The translations under genes were made by a program, and so were the position numbers. Below, one piece after another: positions 15,757-25,729 of a stretch of 44,428 bases of DNA (within the stretch, counting starts at the first letter, position 1; each line of letters starts with the position of its first letter). Under the pieces are notes generated by a model. The model worked only from the letters and a program-made list of their open reading frames with translations. It was not told the DNA's origin and did no database searches. The stretch comes from an uncultured Ruminococcus sp. (lineage in GTDB: Bacteria > Bacillota > Clostridia > Monoglobales > Monoglobaceae), in the NCBI GenBank assembly GCA_902766745.1, contig CACXES010000148.1:1-44428 (forward strand), given 5' to 3'.

Positions 15757-15787
15757 GGAAATTATTCAATAAAATTATTTCGGATTT
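15749..15787. repeat. Solo end of the 1113-1197 MITE family
   Basis: The 39 bp match the reverse complement of 1113-1151 at 37 positions, including the full 17-bp terminal repeat AAAATTATTTCGGATTT. The opposite terminus is not found nearby, so this is a truncated or solo end. It abuts or overlaps the 3' end of the candidate structured RNA. Confidence 0.7.
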
Positions 15788-15880
15788 AAAACCATTTGTT
15801 TTATTATTAATTTTGAAGAAAGGACTATTGTCTGCAAAAAGTATATTATTTATAATTTATTCGATTATTCATAAAAATAC

Positions 15881-16000
15881 TTGCAAATTTGAAGTATTTG
15901 TGATATAATAAAAACAGATAAAGGTGAACCGTAAAACGGTTAGCCATATTTAGGGTTAAAATAACCGCTACCTATTGCGACGGGGCGGTTATTTTTTTAT
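15881..16000 (+). ncRNA. Antisense antitoxin RNA of type I module, with promoter
   Basis: The promoter is TTGCAA (15881-15886), 17 bp, TATAAT (15904-15909), giving a start near 15916. The RNA of about 85 nt has hairpin AACCGT-AAA-ACGGTT and ends at AAAATAACCGC..GCGGTTATTTTTTT (15958-15997). It converges on the toxin transcript and overlaps its last codons and 3' hairpin, the usual geometry of txpA/ratA- or fst-like systems. Its 5' sequence AGATAAAGGTG..ACGGTTAGCC is nearly the same as the 5' end of the toxin mRNA, so the two promoters flank the toxin as an inverted repeat. Confidence 0.7.
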
Positions 16001-16051
16001 TATAACAATAATTAAAAACAATATTGTTAAGTACAAAGTAAGGTACTCCAT
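15989..16051 (-). CDS. Small hydrophobic toxin peptide of a type I toxin-antitoxin module
   Basis: 20 residues: MEYLTLYLTI followed by LFLIIVIIKK, a single membrane helix with a charged C-terminus. A near-ideal SD (AGGAGGTGAT, about 16064-16073) stands 12 bases before the ATG. A consensus promoter lies at 16140-16168. The stop codon lies in the shared terminator hairpin. Size, helix and antisense RNA match type I toxins (Fst, Ibs, TxpA/BsrG groups), which damage the inner membrane when their antisense RNA is lost. I cannot assign a named family. A decayed copy of the leader at 15430-15546 suggests past duplication. Confidence 0.7.
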   Translation of the reverse strand: MEYLTLYLTILFLIIVIIKK

Positions 16052-16132
16052 AATAAAAAATTATCACCTCCTATCCCGACTGAAAAATCAATAAGGATAA
16101 CAGAGGCTAACCGTCCGCTTACACCTTTATCT

Positions 16133-16168
16133 GTCAATAATTATACAATAGAAGCAGAGAAATGTCAA
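16133..16168 (-). promoter_or_regulatory. Consensus promoter of the toxin mRNA
   Basis: Minus strand: TTGACA (16168-16163), 17-bp spacer, TATAAT (16145-16140), start near 16133. This is a perfect sigma-A-type consensus, unusually strong for this window. The leader to the ATG is about 82 nt. Confidence 0.8.
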
Positions 16169-16171
16169 TAT

Positions 16172-16210
16172 AAAAAGCTGCTGCCGTAAGTTCTGTGGCA
16201 GCAGCTTTTT
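16172..16210. terminator. Terminator of the EamA transporter gene
   Basis: AAAAAGCTGCTGCC (16172-16185) and GGCAGCAGCTTTTT (16197-16210) form a 14-bp perfect stem. It insulates the toxin promoter from leftward transcription of the transporter. Confidence 0.92.
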
Positions 16211-16231
16211 GTGATATAGCATAGAATGTAT

Positions 16232-17167
16232 TTATTCTGCAAGACCCTCGGCGACACCGAGAACGATAATTCCCGCAATTGCTATTGCAACGGAAATATA
16301 GTGCTTTAATGAAAGCTTCTCTTTAAGGAAAAGTCTGCTCCATATAACCGATGCGACGCAGTATGCTGAAATAACAGGCGCAGCTCCGATGGCGTTTGCG
16401 GAAATCGCATAAACATAAGCAAACTGGCCTGCGGTTTCAAAGAGCGCGGCAATTCCTTTCGGAGCGTCAGCCTTAAGGTTGATTGTTTCTTTTTTAACTC
16501 CAAAAACGTAAATCGCTGCGATTATTGCCATTAAAAGAAACGTCAGCTCATATGATACATTCGCAACATCCTCGTCGAGATAGTGGAAAATGCTCGGAAG
16601 GAAGGTGTTTGCTTCATCAAGAATGACGGTATCAAAAAAGGTTCCGAGTGCGTCTATCAGGCAGTAGAGAACCGGGAGAAGAATTGCGATAAAGCTTTTT
16701 GTGTATTTAACGTTTGCGTTAAGCTGGCGCAGACGTTTTGCATCTTCGTCCTCCATGTACTCGGTAATGCCGAGAAGGATTACGCCGGTGCATACAGTGA
16801 TAACACCGACAGCGGAAAGCGAGTCAAGGCTCTGCCCGAGGATGATAAAGCATAAGATTGCCGCAATGGCACCGGAGGAATTGCAAATCGGCGATGATAC
16901 GGACAGCTCTATGTATCTGAGCCCGACATATCCCAAAATCATCGAGAGGATATACATCGATGAAGCGGGAAGATAATAAATAATATCCGTAAGTGTGACA
17001 TCGGTGCCGGACACAATCTCAATAATCGCGTGAATACCCATGACGGTACCGACCGCAATAACCATTTTCCAATGGCTGAGCTTGTCGTCCGGCTTAGAGC
17101 CAACCTTACTGAATAAATCCGAAAAGCTCCAACACAGAAGTGCGGCAAGTGAAATGATTAACCACAT
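16232..17167 (-). CDS. EamA/DMT family transporter
   Basis: 311 residues with about ten hydrophobic segments arranged as two EamA repeats (about 1-140 and 160-305). It starts MWLIISLAALLCWSFSDLFS and ends IAIAGIIVLGVAEGLAE. Members move metabolites across the inner membrane; the substrate is not predictable. It has AAGGAG ten bases before the ATG and its own terminator at 16172. It lies on the strand opposite dnaN, as part of the accessory segment between dnaA and dnaN. Confidence 0.9.
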   Translation of the reverse strand: MWLIISLAALLCWSFSDLFSKVGSKPDDKLSHWKMVIAVGTVMGIHAIIEIVSGTDVTLTDIIYYLPASSMYILSMILGYVGLRYIELSVSSPICNSSGAIAAILCFIILGQSLDSLSAVGVITVCTGVILLGITEYMEDEDAKRLRQLNANVKYTKSFIAILLPVLYCLIDALGTFFDTVILDEANTFLPSIFHYLDEDVANVSYELTFLLMAIIAAIYVFGVKKETINLKADAPKGIAALFETAGQFAYVYAISANAIGAAPVISAYCVASVIWSRLFLKEKLSLKHYISVAIAIAGIIVLGVAEGLAE

Positions 17168-17349
17168 TGTTACATAACTCCTTTCATATAAAAATTAAAT
17201 TGTGCATGAAAAAATCAGCAAAACATTGATATTATACCACAAAATTCAAAAAAAGAAAAGAGCAAATTAAAAAATCATAGGAATTTTAAAAAAAGTGTTA
17301 AATTGACATAAATTACACAGTAAAAAGTAACAAATTTTGAAAAAAAGAC

Positions 17350-17630
17350 TTGTTAAAAAACTGTCTTTATGGTATAATAATTGTATGCGACAAAATGGAG
17401 ATACTGCGATTTTGCCAAGCAAATTACTACAGTAAATTGCGATAAAAGCGGAGCTTAGATGTTTTTCAAACGATGCGTACCCGTGCGCCGTTTCGCCGGT
17501 GAAATTGCGCTTTTGCCGGATTCTGCTCGCCGTATGTACGGCGGAGGGATTTTTGGCTTTTATGTTACTTCCCCGAACGGCGGACTTGCCGTGAAATGCG
17601 GGGATTCTGCGAATATATGAGGTGGATAAT
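17350..17630 (+). promoter_or_regulatory. dnaN promoter and 240-nt leader
   Basis: TTGTTA (17350-17355), 17 bp, TATAAT (17373-17378). The leader contains a perfect hairpin CGCCGTA-TG-TACGGCG (17528-17543) followed within five bases by a short T-run, an attenuator-like arrangement. The SD GAGGTGG (17619-17625) is five bases before ATG 17631. The gap 17168-17349 is AT-rich with no gene and no clear DnaA-box cluster; GGTGGATAA at 17621 is one mismatch from a box. Confidence 0.65.
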
Positions 17631-18743
17631 ATGAGATTTTTATGTGAACAAACGCTGCTCGATCAAGCGGTTTCCGTTGTATCGAGGGCGGTATCATCAA
17701 AGAGTGTGCTGCCTGTTTTGGAGGGAATTTGCATACACGCCGCGGAGGACGGCAAAATCACGCTTACCGGGAACGATATGGAGATTGCCGTTGAATCGGT
17801 GATTGAGGGCGAGGTTATGCAGCCGGGAGAGGTTGTTATTAATGCGAAGATGCTCGGAGGAATTGTGCGTTCCATCGCTTCGGGGACGGTCAGCGTAGAA
17901 ACGAATGATAAAAATCTGACACTTATTAAAAGCGGCGGTGCACGGTTTGAGATTGCCGGGATTTCAACCGATGAATTTCCCGACCTGCCCGTGGTTGACC
18001 CGGAGTATTCAATAAGCATCCCGGCAAAAATGCTTAAAAATATGATTGCTAAGACGGGCTTTGCCGTTGCGGTCTCTGACAATAATCCTATATTGACCGG
18101 TTGTCTTTTGAAGATAGAAAAGAGCGGTCTTACCATGGTGGCACTGGACGGCTATCGTCTTGCGATGTGCAATACGAAAATGGAAAATGATTTCGATGAA
18201 AAATCCATTATCATTCCCGAAAAGTCATTAAATGAGCTTGGGCGTATTTTAGGTGACACCGACGAGGATGTCAAGATAAACGCTACGGCACGAAATGCGA
18301 TATTCATGTTTGACAACTGCAAGCTGGTGACCCGATTGATCGAGGGGAATTACATAAATTATCAAAGTGTTATTCCAAGGGATTTTGAGTTTGATTTTAC
18401 TTGCGAAACATCAAGGCTTTTAGAGTCGATTCAGCGTGTTTCGCTGATTATTTTAAGTGATGTCGTTAAAAGTCCGGTCAAGTTCAATATAGGTGACGGA
18501 AATATGAACATTTCCTGCACTACTACGGCAGGAAATGTAGATGATAACATTCCGGTTGACGTAGGCGATAAGTTCCTTGAAATAGGCTTTTACAACCGAT
18601 ACTTGCTGGAGGCACTAAAGAGTATAGATGCCGAAACGATACGGATCAAGCTAAACACGGACAAAAGTCCCATGGTTATCACCCCGGAGGAGGGCGAGGA
18701 ATTCCTGTATCTGGTGCTGCCGCTGAGGCTTCGCGCGGAGTAG
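17631..18743 (+). CDS. dnaN: DNA polymerase III beta subunit (sliding clamp)
   Basis: 370 residues, usual length, forming three clamp domains. The family opening (MRFLCEQTLLDQAVSVVSRA) and ending (YLVLPLRLRAE) are intact. The dimeric ring encircles DNA and tethers Pol III. I take ATG 17631 rather than the in-frame GTG at 17622, because the SD GAGGTGG overlaps the GTG. Unusually it is not behind dnaA. It has its own promoter and leader, and leads recF, remB and gyrB. No S4-domain yaaA gene follows it, unlike in many Bacillota. Confidence 0.98.
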   Translation: MRFLCEQTLLDQAVSVVSRAVSSKSVLPVLEGICIHAAEDGKITLTGNDMEIAVESVIEGEVMQPGEVVINAKMLGGIVRSIASGTVSVETNDKNLTLIKSGGARFEIAGISTDEFPDLPVVDPEYSISIPAKMLKNMIAKTGFAVAVSDNNPILTGCLLKIEKSGLTMVALDGYRLAMCNTKMENDFDEKSIIIPEKSLNELGRILGDTDEDVKINATARNAIFMFDNCKLVTRLIEGNYINYQSVIPRDFEFDFTCETSRLLESIQRVSLIILSDVVKSPVKFNIGDGNMNISCTTTAGNVDDNIPVDVGDKFLEIGFYNRYLLEALKSIDAETIRIKLNTDKSPMVITPEEGEEFLYLVLPLRLRAE

Positions 18744-18765
18744 GGATTATAGCTGAATCAAAATG

Positions 18766-18789
18766 TCAGCCGCCTCTTTAAGCGGCTGA
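18766..18789 (+). terminator. Hairpin after dnaN
   Basis: TCAGCCGC (18766-18773) pairs with GCGGCTGA (18782-18789). The T-tract after it is weak (TTCCGCTTGATTT), so it may be a partial terminator or an mRNA-stability element. Confidence 0.5.
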
Positions 18790-18838
18790 TTCCGCTTGAT
18801 TTAATCGGCGGGTGTCAAAGCCTTCACCGATAATATCA

Positions 18839-18925
18839 AGTGACGGGGCTTCGTCCGTTATTAATAGAGTGACGGGGCTTCACCCGTTATTAATAGAGTG
18901 ACGGGGCTTCGCAGATTATTGAATT
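18839..18925 (+). repeat. Three tandem 29-bp repeats before recF
   Basis: Units 18839-18867, 18868-18896 and 18897-18925 share AGTGACGGGGCTTC. The first two also share CCGTTATTAATAG. Each can form a small ACGG..CCGT hairpin. A degenerate fourth unit may precede them (18811-18838). No spacers occur, so this is not a CRISPR. Confidence 0.8.
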
Positions 18926-18947
18926 TGAACGCAGGGGAGGATGCCGG

Positions 18948-20051
18948 ATGAAGGCTTTGCACTTGGAGCTTGCCGATTTCAGGAATTACGTTAAGCAGGA
19001 AATTGACTTCTGTGACGGTGTGAATATTATATACGGCGGCAATGCGCAGGGCAAAACCAATATCTTAGAGGCGGTATACTTCTTTGCAATGGGTAAATCG
19101 AACCGTGCACGGCGTGATGTCGAGCTTATCAGACACGGTGCGGATTGCGCACGGATAAGTCTTAAATTTTCGGACAGAATGCGCGAAAATATGCTTTCGG
19201 CGGAGATTTACCGTGATAAAAGAAAAAAGATTACAATAAACGAAATCCCGATCAAGCGCAACAGCGAGCTTGTGCGTAGGTTTAATGTGGTCTACTTCGG
19301 TCCGGAATATCTTGGACTTGTAAAGGAGGGGCCGGGGATTCGGCGCAAGAATTTAGATATTCTGATAAGCCAGATAAAGCCCGGCTATCTCGGCGCACTG
19401 GGCGAGATGAGGAAGATTGTGGAAAGCAAGAACGCTCTTCTTCGTATGGAGCATCCCAATCTGACCATGCTTGATATAATGGATGAGAAGCTGGCGTCGG
19501 TATCGACAAATATAATTTTGTGCCGCTCGATATATATAAGCCGTCTGCACAGGCTTGCCCAAGGCATTCAAAGCGAAATATCGGCAGGCGAGGAAAGCCT
19601 TGAGATGCGATATAGCTGCTGTGTAGGCGATGTAAGCGGACTTGATGCGGCCGGGATAACCGCTGCGCTGAAAGCTAAAATTTCCGAGGCACGCACCCGT
19701 GAAATTCGCCTGGGTGAGGCGGTGGTCGGCCCTCATCGAGAGGATATCGGATTTTATATAAACGGCACCGAGGCGAAGCTTTATGCCTCCCAGGGTCAGC
19801 AGAAAACCATAGTTATGGCACAGAAGCTGGCAGAGGTTGAGCTGATAGAGGCGGAAACGGGCGAGAAGGCGGTGCTGCTTTTGGACGATATAATGAGCGA
19901 GCTTGACCGAAGCCGCCGGGAGTATATCTTAGAGCATATAAACGATACACAGATAATTATTACCTGCACCGATACGGACGGAATGAGAGTTCCGGATACG
20001 GCGCGGCTTATAGAGGTTATCGGCGGCTGTGCCGAGATTCGGAAAGGATAG
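18948..20051 (+). CDS. recF: DNA replication and repair protein RecF
   Basis: 367 residues, normal length. It is an SMC-like ABC ATPase with Walker A GGNAQGKTNILEAVY (about 32-46), the signature region LYASQGQQKT and Walker B VLLLDDIMSELD. It binds ssDNA gaps and helps RecOR load RecA. AGGGGAGG lies before ATG 18948. It is followed 12 bp later by remB and then gyrB, the conserved order in Bacillota. The 204-bp gap from dnaN with its tandem repeats is unusual, since an S4-domain gene commonly fills that space. Confidence 0.97.
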   Translation: MKALHLELADFRNYVKQEIDFCDGVNIIYGGNAQGKTNILEAVYFFAMGKSNRARRDVELIRHGADCARISLKFSDRMRENMLSAEIYRDKRKKITINEIPIKRNSELVRRFNVVYFGPEYLGLVKEGPGIRRKNLDILISQIKPGYLGALGEMRKIVESKNALLRMEHPNLTMLDIMDEKLASVSTNIILCRSIYISRLHRLAQGIQSEISAGEESLEMRYSCCVGDVSGLDAAGITAALKAKISEARTREIRLGEAVVGPHREDIGFYINGTEAKLYASQGQQKTIVMAQKLAEVELIEAETGEKAVLLLDDIMSELDRSRREYILEHINDTQIIITCTDTDGMRVPDTARLIEVIGGCAEIRKG

Positions 20052-20063
20052 GAGGTTTTGCGG

Positions 20064-20315
20064 TTGTATCTGCATTTGGGCAACGGAACGATAGTAAACT
20101 CCGCAGATGTTATTGCAATTATGGATTTGGAGAGTTCGTCGCTCTCGGCAAACACAAGGGAGTTTCTGAAGATTGTTGAGGAAGAGGGCTTTGTCAGAAA
20201 TGTTTCCGATGAAATCCCAAAAACCTTTATTATATGTGAAATAGACGGGCAGTCTGTGGTGTATGTGAGCAACATTTCATCAAAGGCACTCATGGGCAGA
20301 GCGTCGAGGTACTGA
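20064..20315 (+). CDS. remB: RemB/DUF370 family protein
   Basis: 83 residues, starting MYLHLGNGTIVNSADVIAIM, characteristic of the YaaB/RemB family. In Bacillus subtilis remB (yaaB) also sits between recF and gyrB and affects extracellular-matrix gene expression; whether it binds DNA here is unknown. The best start is TTG 20064, with GGAGG (20051-20055) eight bases away. The TTG at 20058 is only two bases from the SD. It is co-transcribed with recF. Confidence 0.88.
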   Translation: MYLHLGNGTIVNSADVIAIMDLESSSLSANTREFLKIVEEEGFVRNVSDEIPKTFIICEIDGQSVVYVSNISSKALMGRASRY

Positions 20316-20337
20316 CGCAGTGAGCAAATGTGTATAA

Positions 20338-22314
<1,977 letters not shown>

Positions 22315-22326
22315 GGGAGAAAAGCT

Positions 22327-22953
22327 ATGATTAAGATTGAAAAGGCGTCTGTGATGAACCTTGAGGGTGCAATGCGCGGTGCGCGCAATCCGCTTAACAG
22401 TTGGAGCAGGTCGGACAGTGCCTATGATGCAGACGGAAATTATATATTGGGTGAAAATGACTTAGGACTTGCAAAGCGCCTTTGCCGTGCCGGGAGCGAC
22501 CACAGAAAATTCATTCGCCAGATTCTGGTGTCGGTGGATATTACTGCGCCGCTGTATTGGTGGAAGGAATTTGACACCTATAAGGTGGCGACGGTTGCCA
22601 ATTCCACAAGTACCATGCATAAAATTCACAGTAAACCCTTTGAAACCGAGGATTTCAGCCACGACCATATGTCGGAGGCAGGGCTAGGTGCGCTTGATAC
22701 AATTATGGAGTATCTTGAACAGTGCCGCCTTAAATTCGTTGAGACGGGTGACAAGGCGTATTGGTATGATATAATTCAGCTTCTGCCCGAGAGCTATAAC
22801 CAAAAGCGGACGGTGACAATGAATTACGAAAATCTTCTGAATATGTATTATGCCAGAAGAAACCATAAGCTTGAGGAATGGCATACTTATTGCGACTGGA
22901 TTTTGTCGCTTCCGTACACGAAAGAGCTTTTTTTGCAGGATAATGCGGAATAG
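22327..22953 (+). CDS. Conserved protein resembling flavin-dependent thymidylate synthase (ThyX) but lacking its signature
   Basis: 208 residues. The segment FIRQILVSVDITAPLYWWKE, then FDTYKVATVANSTSTMHKI, and the ending NYENLLNMYYARRNHKLEEW match the general layout of ThyX. The catalytic ThyX signature RHRxxSxNxxS is absent: its place is taken by FDTYKVATVANSTSTMH. A flavin- or nucleotide-binding role is therefore only a guess. It is 12 bp behind gyrB, so co-transcribed, with SD AGGGAGAAA. I do not recognise a named function. The fold assignment is tentative and could be tested by structure prediction. Confidence 0.6.
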   Translation: MIKIEKASVMNLEGAMRGARNPLNSWSRSDSAYDADGNYILGENDLGLAKRLCRAGSDHRKFIRQILVSVDITAPLYWWKEFDTYKVATVANSTSTMHKIHSKPFETEDFSHDHMSEAGLGALDTIMEYLEQCRLKFVETGDKAYWYDIIQLLPESYNQKRTVTMNYENLLNMYYARRNHKLEEWHTYCDWILSLPYTKELFLQDNAE

Positions 22954-22956
22954 GTA

Positions 22957-22985
22957 TTGACAAAGTAAAAAAAATATATTATTAT
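22957..22985 (+). promoter_or_regulatory. Ferredoxin promoter
   Basis: TTGACA (22957-22962), 17 bp, TATTAT (22980-22985), starting right after the previous stop codon. Confidence 0.75.
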
Positions 22986-23018
22986 TAGGTTGTAATTCTT
23001 TAAGTGAGGTGAAATGAA

Positions 23019-23186
23019 ATGGCTTATACAATCAGTGACGATTGCATCCAGTGCGGTGCATGTGCAGGCGAGTGTCCTGTATCCTGTATTTCCGAGGGCG
23101 ACGGCAAGTACGTTATTAACGCTGACGAGTGTATCGACTGTGGTACATGTGCAAGCGTTTGCCCTGTTGACGCTCCTCAGGCGTAA
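23019..23186 (+). CDS. 2[4Fe-4S] ferredoxin
   Basis: 55 residues with two clusters: C-IQ-C-GA-C-AGE-C-P (Cys9, 12, 15, 19) and C-ID-C-GT-C-ASV-C-P (Cys38, 41, 44, 48). This is the clostridial-type ferredoxin that carries electrons from pyruvate oxidation to hydrogenases and Nfn. GAGGTG lies seven bases before ATG 23019. It is a monocistronic unit: strong promoter at 22957, hairpin terminator at 23203. Confidence 0.98.
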   Translation: MAYTISDDCIQCGACAGECPVSCISEGDGKYVINADECIDCGTCASVCPVDAPQA

Positions 23187-23202
23187 ATGAATGAGTACAT
23201 TT

Positions 23203-23250
23203 AGACTGTGTTGCCGTGTAACAGTATGCGGTGATACAGTCTTTTGTTTT
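23203..23250 (+). terminator. Terminator after ferredoxin
   Basis: AGACTGT (23203-23209) pairs with ACAGTCT (23236-23242), with inner CCG/CGG pairing, then TTTGTTTT. The rsmG SD follows at once, so some read-through probably feeds rsmG. Confidence 0.7.
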
Positions 23251-23262
23251 AGGGTGATATAT

Positions 23263-23979
23263 ATGAATGAAAAAATTTTTGCAGAGGGAATGAAGTGTCT
23301 TAAGGCGGAGGTGTCGCCGTGTCAGACGGAGCGGCTTTGTGAGTATTCAAGGCTTCTTGTGGAATGGAACGAGAAAATGAACCTGACGGCGGTCACGGAC
23401 CCTGACGGAATAGCCGTAAAGCATTTCCTGGACAGCGTCCTTCCGATTTATAATACGAAGCTCAAGGATTGCGGCTCCGTTGCGGATGTGGGCACAGGTG
23501 CGGGCTTCCCCGGTCTGCCCATGGCGATTATGATGCCGCAGTCGGAATTTACGCTGATCGACTCCTTGAATAAGCGTGTTAAGTTTTTGAATACCGTTGT
23601 TGAGGCACTGGGCTTAAACAACGTGAAATGCTTCCACGGCAGAGCCGAGGAGCTTGGGCGAAACCCGGACTTTCGCGAGAGATTTGATGCCGTTGTGTCG
23701 AGAGCGGTGGCGAATATGACCGTGCTGAGCGAGTATTGCCTGCCTTATGTTAAGGTTGGCGGAATTTTCGTTGCCCTTAAGGCGGACAACTCCGAGGAGG
23801 AGCTTGAGGCGGCACGGCCTATGATAGGCACCCTCGGCGGAACGGTTGAGGATGTGGTTCATGCCCCTCTGCCCATGAGTGACATAACTCGGGATTTGAT
23901 TATTATAAGAAAAACAAAGCCGACGGCGGAAAAGTTTCCGCGCCGTGCCGATAAGATAAAAAAGTCCGCTAAGAAGTAA
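23263..23979 (+). CDS. rsmG: 16S rRNA (guanine527-N7)-methyltransferase RsmG
   Basis: 238 residues. It is a Rossmann methyltransferase with SAM loop VADVGTGAGFPGLPMAI, acidic DS after the next strand (LIDSLNKRVKFLN), and the family SRAVANMTVLSEYCLPYVK. It methylates N7 of G527 in 16S rRNA, and its loss gives low-level streptomycin resistance. ATG 23263 follows AGGGTGA. It lies upstream of noc, as in other Bacillota, with a DUF4330-like gene inserted between on the other strand. Confidence 0.97.
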   Translation: MNEKIFAEGMKCLKAEVSPCQTERLCEYSRLLVEWNEKMNLTAVTDPDGIAVKHFLDSVLPIYNTKLKDCGSVADVGTGAGFPGLPMAIMMPQSEFTLIDSLNKRVKFLNTVVEALGLNNVKCFHGRAEELGRNPDFRERFDAVVSRAVANMTVLSEYCLPYVKVGGIFVALKADNSEEELEAARPMIGTLGGTVEDVVHAPLPMSDITRDLIIIRKTKPTAEKFPRRADKIKKSAKK

Positions 23980-24007
23980 GAGCGGACGAAGATTTATTCC
24001 GCAAAGC

Positions 24008-24045
24008 AGACCGTATTCATGGAGATTTCGTGAGTGCGGTCTTTG
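24008..24045. terminator. Hairpin terminator between rsmG and the DUF4330-like gene
   Basis: AGACCG.A.TTCA pairs with TGAG.GCGGTCT and is followed by TTTGT. The rest of 24046-24128 shows nothing I can assign. Confidence 0.6.
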
Positions 24046-24128
24046 TGCAGAGGGGTATCCGAGTATTTTAACGCAAATATGACATAAGCTTGCCTTTTAA
24101 AATCACGGTTCGGAATTGTACTTCCACC

Positions 24129-24554
24129 CTACCTTGAGCCTTGGCTTATATCCGAAATATAAACCTCAAAAACAGTGTCATCCACAATCAAATTCATTTT
24201 CTTTCCCTTTAAATAAGGAGTGTTTCCGATAAATACTCCGTGGTCGCCCTCCGAAGCCCTCGTCAGTGTGCGGAGAGTGAACCTCGTCATATCGCCATCA
24301 CCGGTTTCACAGTAAAAATCCGTAACCTCACCCAAATCCTCACCGGTATCGCCGTCCGCACATCGTGAGCCGTTCTTGATTGATGAGGTGAGCTGTACCG
24401 GAGCACCGTCACAGATATAGGTGATTTCAAAATCTGCATCATCGCCCGTACCGCCGGGTAAAATCCTGTAAAGCAGCGCAGAGAGGCTTATAATAACAAG
24501 AGCCATAAGCAGAAAATCTATAATATTGAAGCTTTTCAGTATCCTTTTTAGCAT
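24129..24554 (-). CDS. Membrane-anchored protein, DUF4330-like
   Basis: 141 residues. The short cytoplasmic N-terminus MLKRILKSFNIID is followed by one membrane segment (FLLMALVIISLSALLYRI, about 14-32). A soluble beta-rich domain of about 105 residues lies outside the membrane. The 'FNIIDFLLMALVI' opening and the overall plan resemble DUF4330 proteins of Bacillota; the function is unknown. The start is ATG 24554 with AGGTGA upstream. A minus promoter lies at 24576-24604. It converges on rsmG. Confidence 0.65.
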   Translation of the reverse strand: MLKRILKSFNIIDFLLMALVIISLSALLYRILPGGTGDDADFEITYICDGAPVQLTSSIKNGSRCADGDTGEDLGEVTDFYCETGDGDMTRFTLRTLTRASEGDHGVFIGNTPYLKGKKMNLIVDDTVFEVYISDISQGSR

Positions 24555-24575
24555 TATCGTCACCTGCCTTAGTAT

Positions 24576-24604
24576 ATTATAATTCATTTTGTATAATAAT
24601 ACAA
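24576..24604 (-). promoter_or_regulatory. Promoter of the DUF4330-like gene
   Basis: Minus strand: TTGTAT (24604-24599), 17 bp, TATAAT (24581-24576). Confidence 0.55.
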
Positions 24605-24712
24605 GAAAAATTTTTATGAATAATTATGTCACTTATCCGTGCTTTGCTTGTAATAAGATAAAATCCTACCTGCTTTTGGCGGGCAATGTCGCAATTTGCA
24701 TATGGAAATATT

Positions 24713-24742
24713 TTGCAATTTAACCAAATGTTGTGGTATAAT
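24713..24742 (+). promoter_or_regulatory. Promoter of noc/parB
   Basis: TTGCAA (24713-24718), 18 bp, TATAAT (24737-24742), about 70 nt before the start codon. Confidence 0.6.
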
Positions 24743-24810
24743 ATGGGTGGAAATACAAAATAAGGCAAAATTGTCGAAGCAAAAGAAAAATTATGAGAGG
24801 AGATATAAAA

Positions 24811-25713
24811 ATGCTTACAGAGTACAAAAAGGATGCGGCGGTAAGAGAGATAGATCGGCGAAGCCCGGCGGCGGAGGCGGCACTCAAAATGGGCAGCAGC
24901 AATTTTACGAGGTGCGGAGAGGTGAGGACGATTCCCATAAAGAACATTGTGCCGAATAAAAATCAGCCTCGGCGGGAGTTCGACAAGGCGGCACTTCAGG
25001 ATTTGGCGATTTCGATTATGGAATACGGACTTTTGCAGCCTATAACGGTGCGGCAGACGGGGGCGTTTGACTATGAGTTAATTGCCGGAGAGCGGCGGCT
25101 GACTGCGTGCAGAAACTTAGGTATGGCGTATATACCGGCAATTGTGATGAAGGCGGACGATACAGACAGTGCGATTCTCGCCCTGGTGGAGAATATCCAA
25201 AGAGAGAACCTTAATTACATAGAGGAGGCAGAGGCTTTCTGCACGCTGATAAACGATCACGGATTGACCCAGGAGGAGCTTGCGGACAAGCTTGGCAAGG
25301 GGCAGTCAACAATCGCAAATAAGATTCGGATATTAAAGCTTTCGCCGGAGATACGCAAAATCTTGACGGACAATGCATTGACCGAACGCCATGCTCGGGC
25401 ACTGCTGCGGCTTCCCGAGGAGCGGCAGAGACTTCGGGTTGCGAAGCTGATAGCGGAGAGGGGCCTGAACGTGGCAAAGACAGAGGAGCTGGTGGACAGG
25501 CTTCTGCAGGGGCCGGACAGACCGCACGCAGAGCCGAGGAATATGAGGCTTTTCAAGGATTTAAGAATATTTACCAACACGATAAAGCAAGCGGTGGATA
25601 TGATGAAGCGGTCGGGGATTGCGGCAACGGCGAGAAAGCGTGAGAGCGGAGATCGGATCGAATATACCATAGTTATTCCAAAAAACGAAAGCGAAAAGTT
25701 AAATAATTTTTAA
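24811..25713 (+). CDS. noc: ParB/Spo0J/Noc family DNA-binding protein
   Basis: 300 residues. The ParB N-domain CTPase fold has NQPRREFDKAALQDLAISI and the GERRLTA box. Next comes VENIQRENLNYIEEAEAF, then a helix-turn-helix (LTQEELADKLGKGQSTIAN). The C-terminal part is a likely dimerisation region. Position just after rsmG and absence of a parA/soj partner favour Noc (nucleoid occlusion) over Spo0J/ParB; that is inference. I saw no parS (TGTTCCACGTGAAACA) or Noc site in the window. The start is ATG 24811 with AGAGGAGAT upstream, not ATG 24793, which precedes that SD. Confidence 0.88.
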   Translation: MLTEYKKDAAVREIDRRSPAAEAALKMGSSNFTRCGEVRTIPIKNIVPNKNQPRREFDKAALQDLAISIMEYGLLQPITVRQTGAFDYELIAGERRLTACRNLGMAYIPAIVMKADDTDSAILALVENIQRENLNYIEEAEAFCTLINDHGLTQEELADKLGKGQSTIANKIRILKLSPEIRKILTDNALTERHARALLRLPEERQRLRVAKLIAERGLNVAKTEELVDRLLQGPDRPHAEPRNMRLFKDLRIFTNTIKQAVDMMKRSGIAATARKRESGDRIEYTIVIPKNESEKLNNF

Positions 25714-25729
25714 AAATCCAAGAAATGCC

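Noticed and set aside
20329-20337. DnaA box TGTGTATAA upstream of gyrB as an origin
   Set aside because: A single site with no cluster or AT-rich unwinding region; expected by chance.
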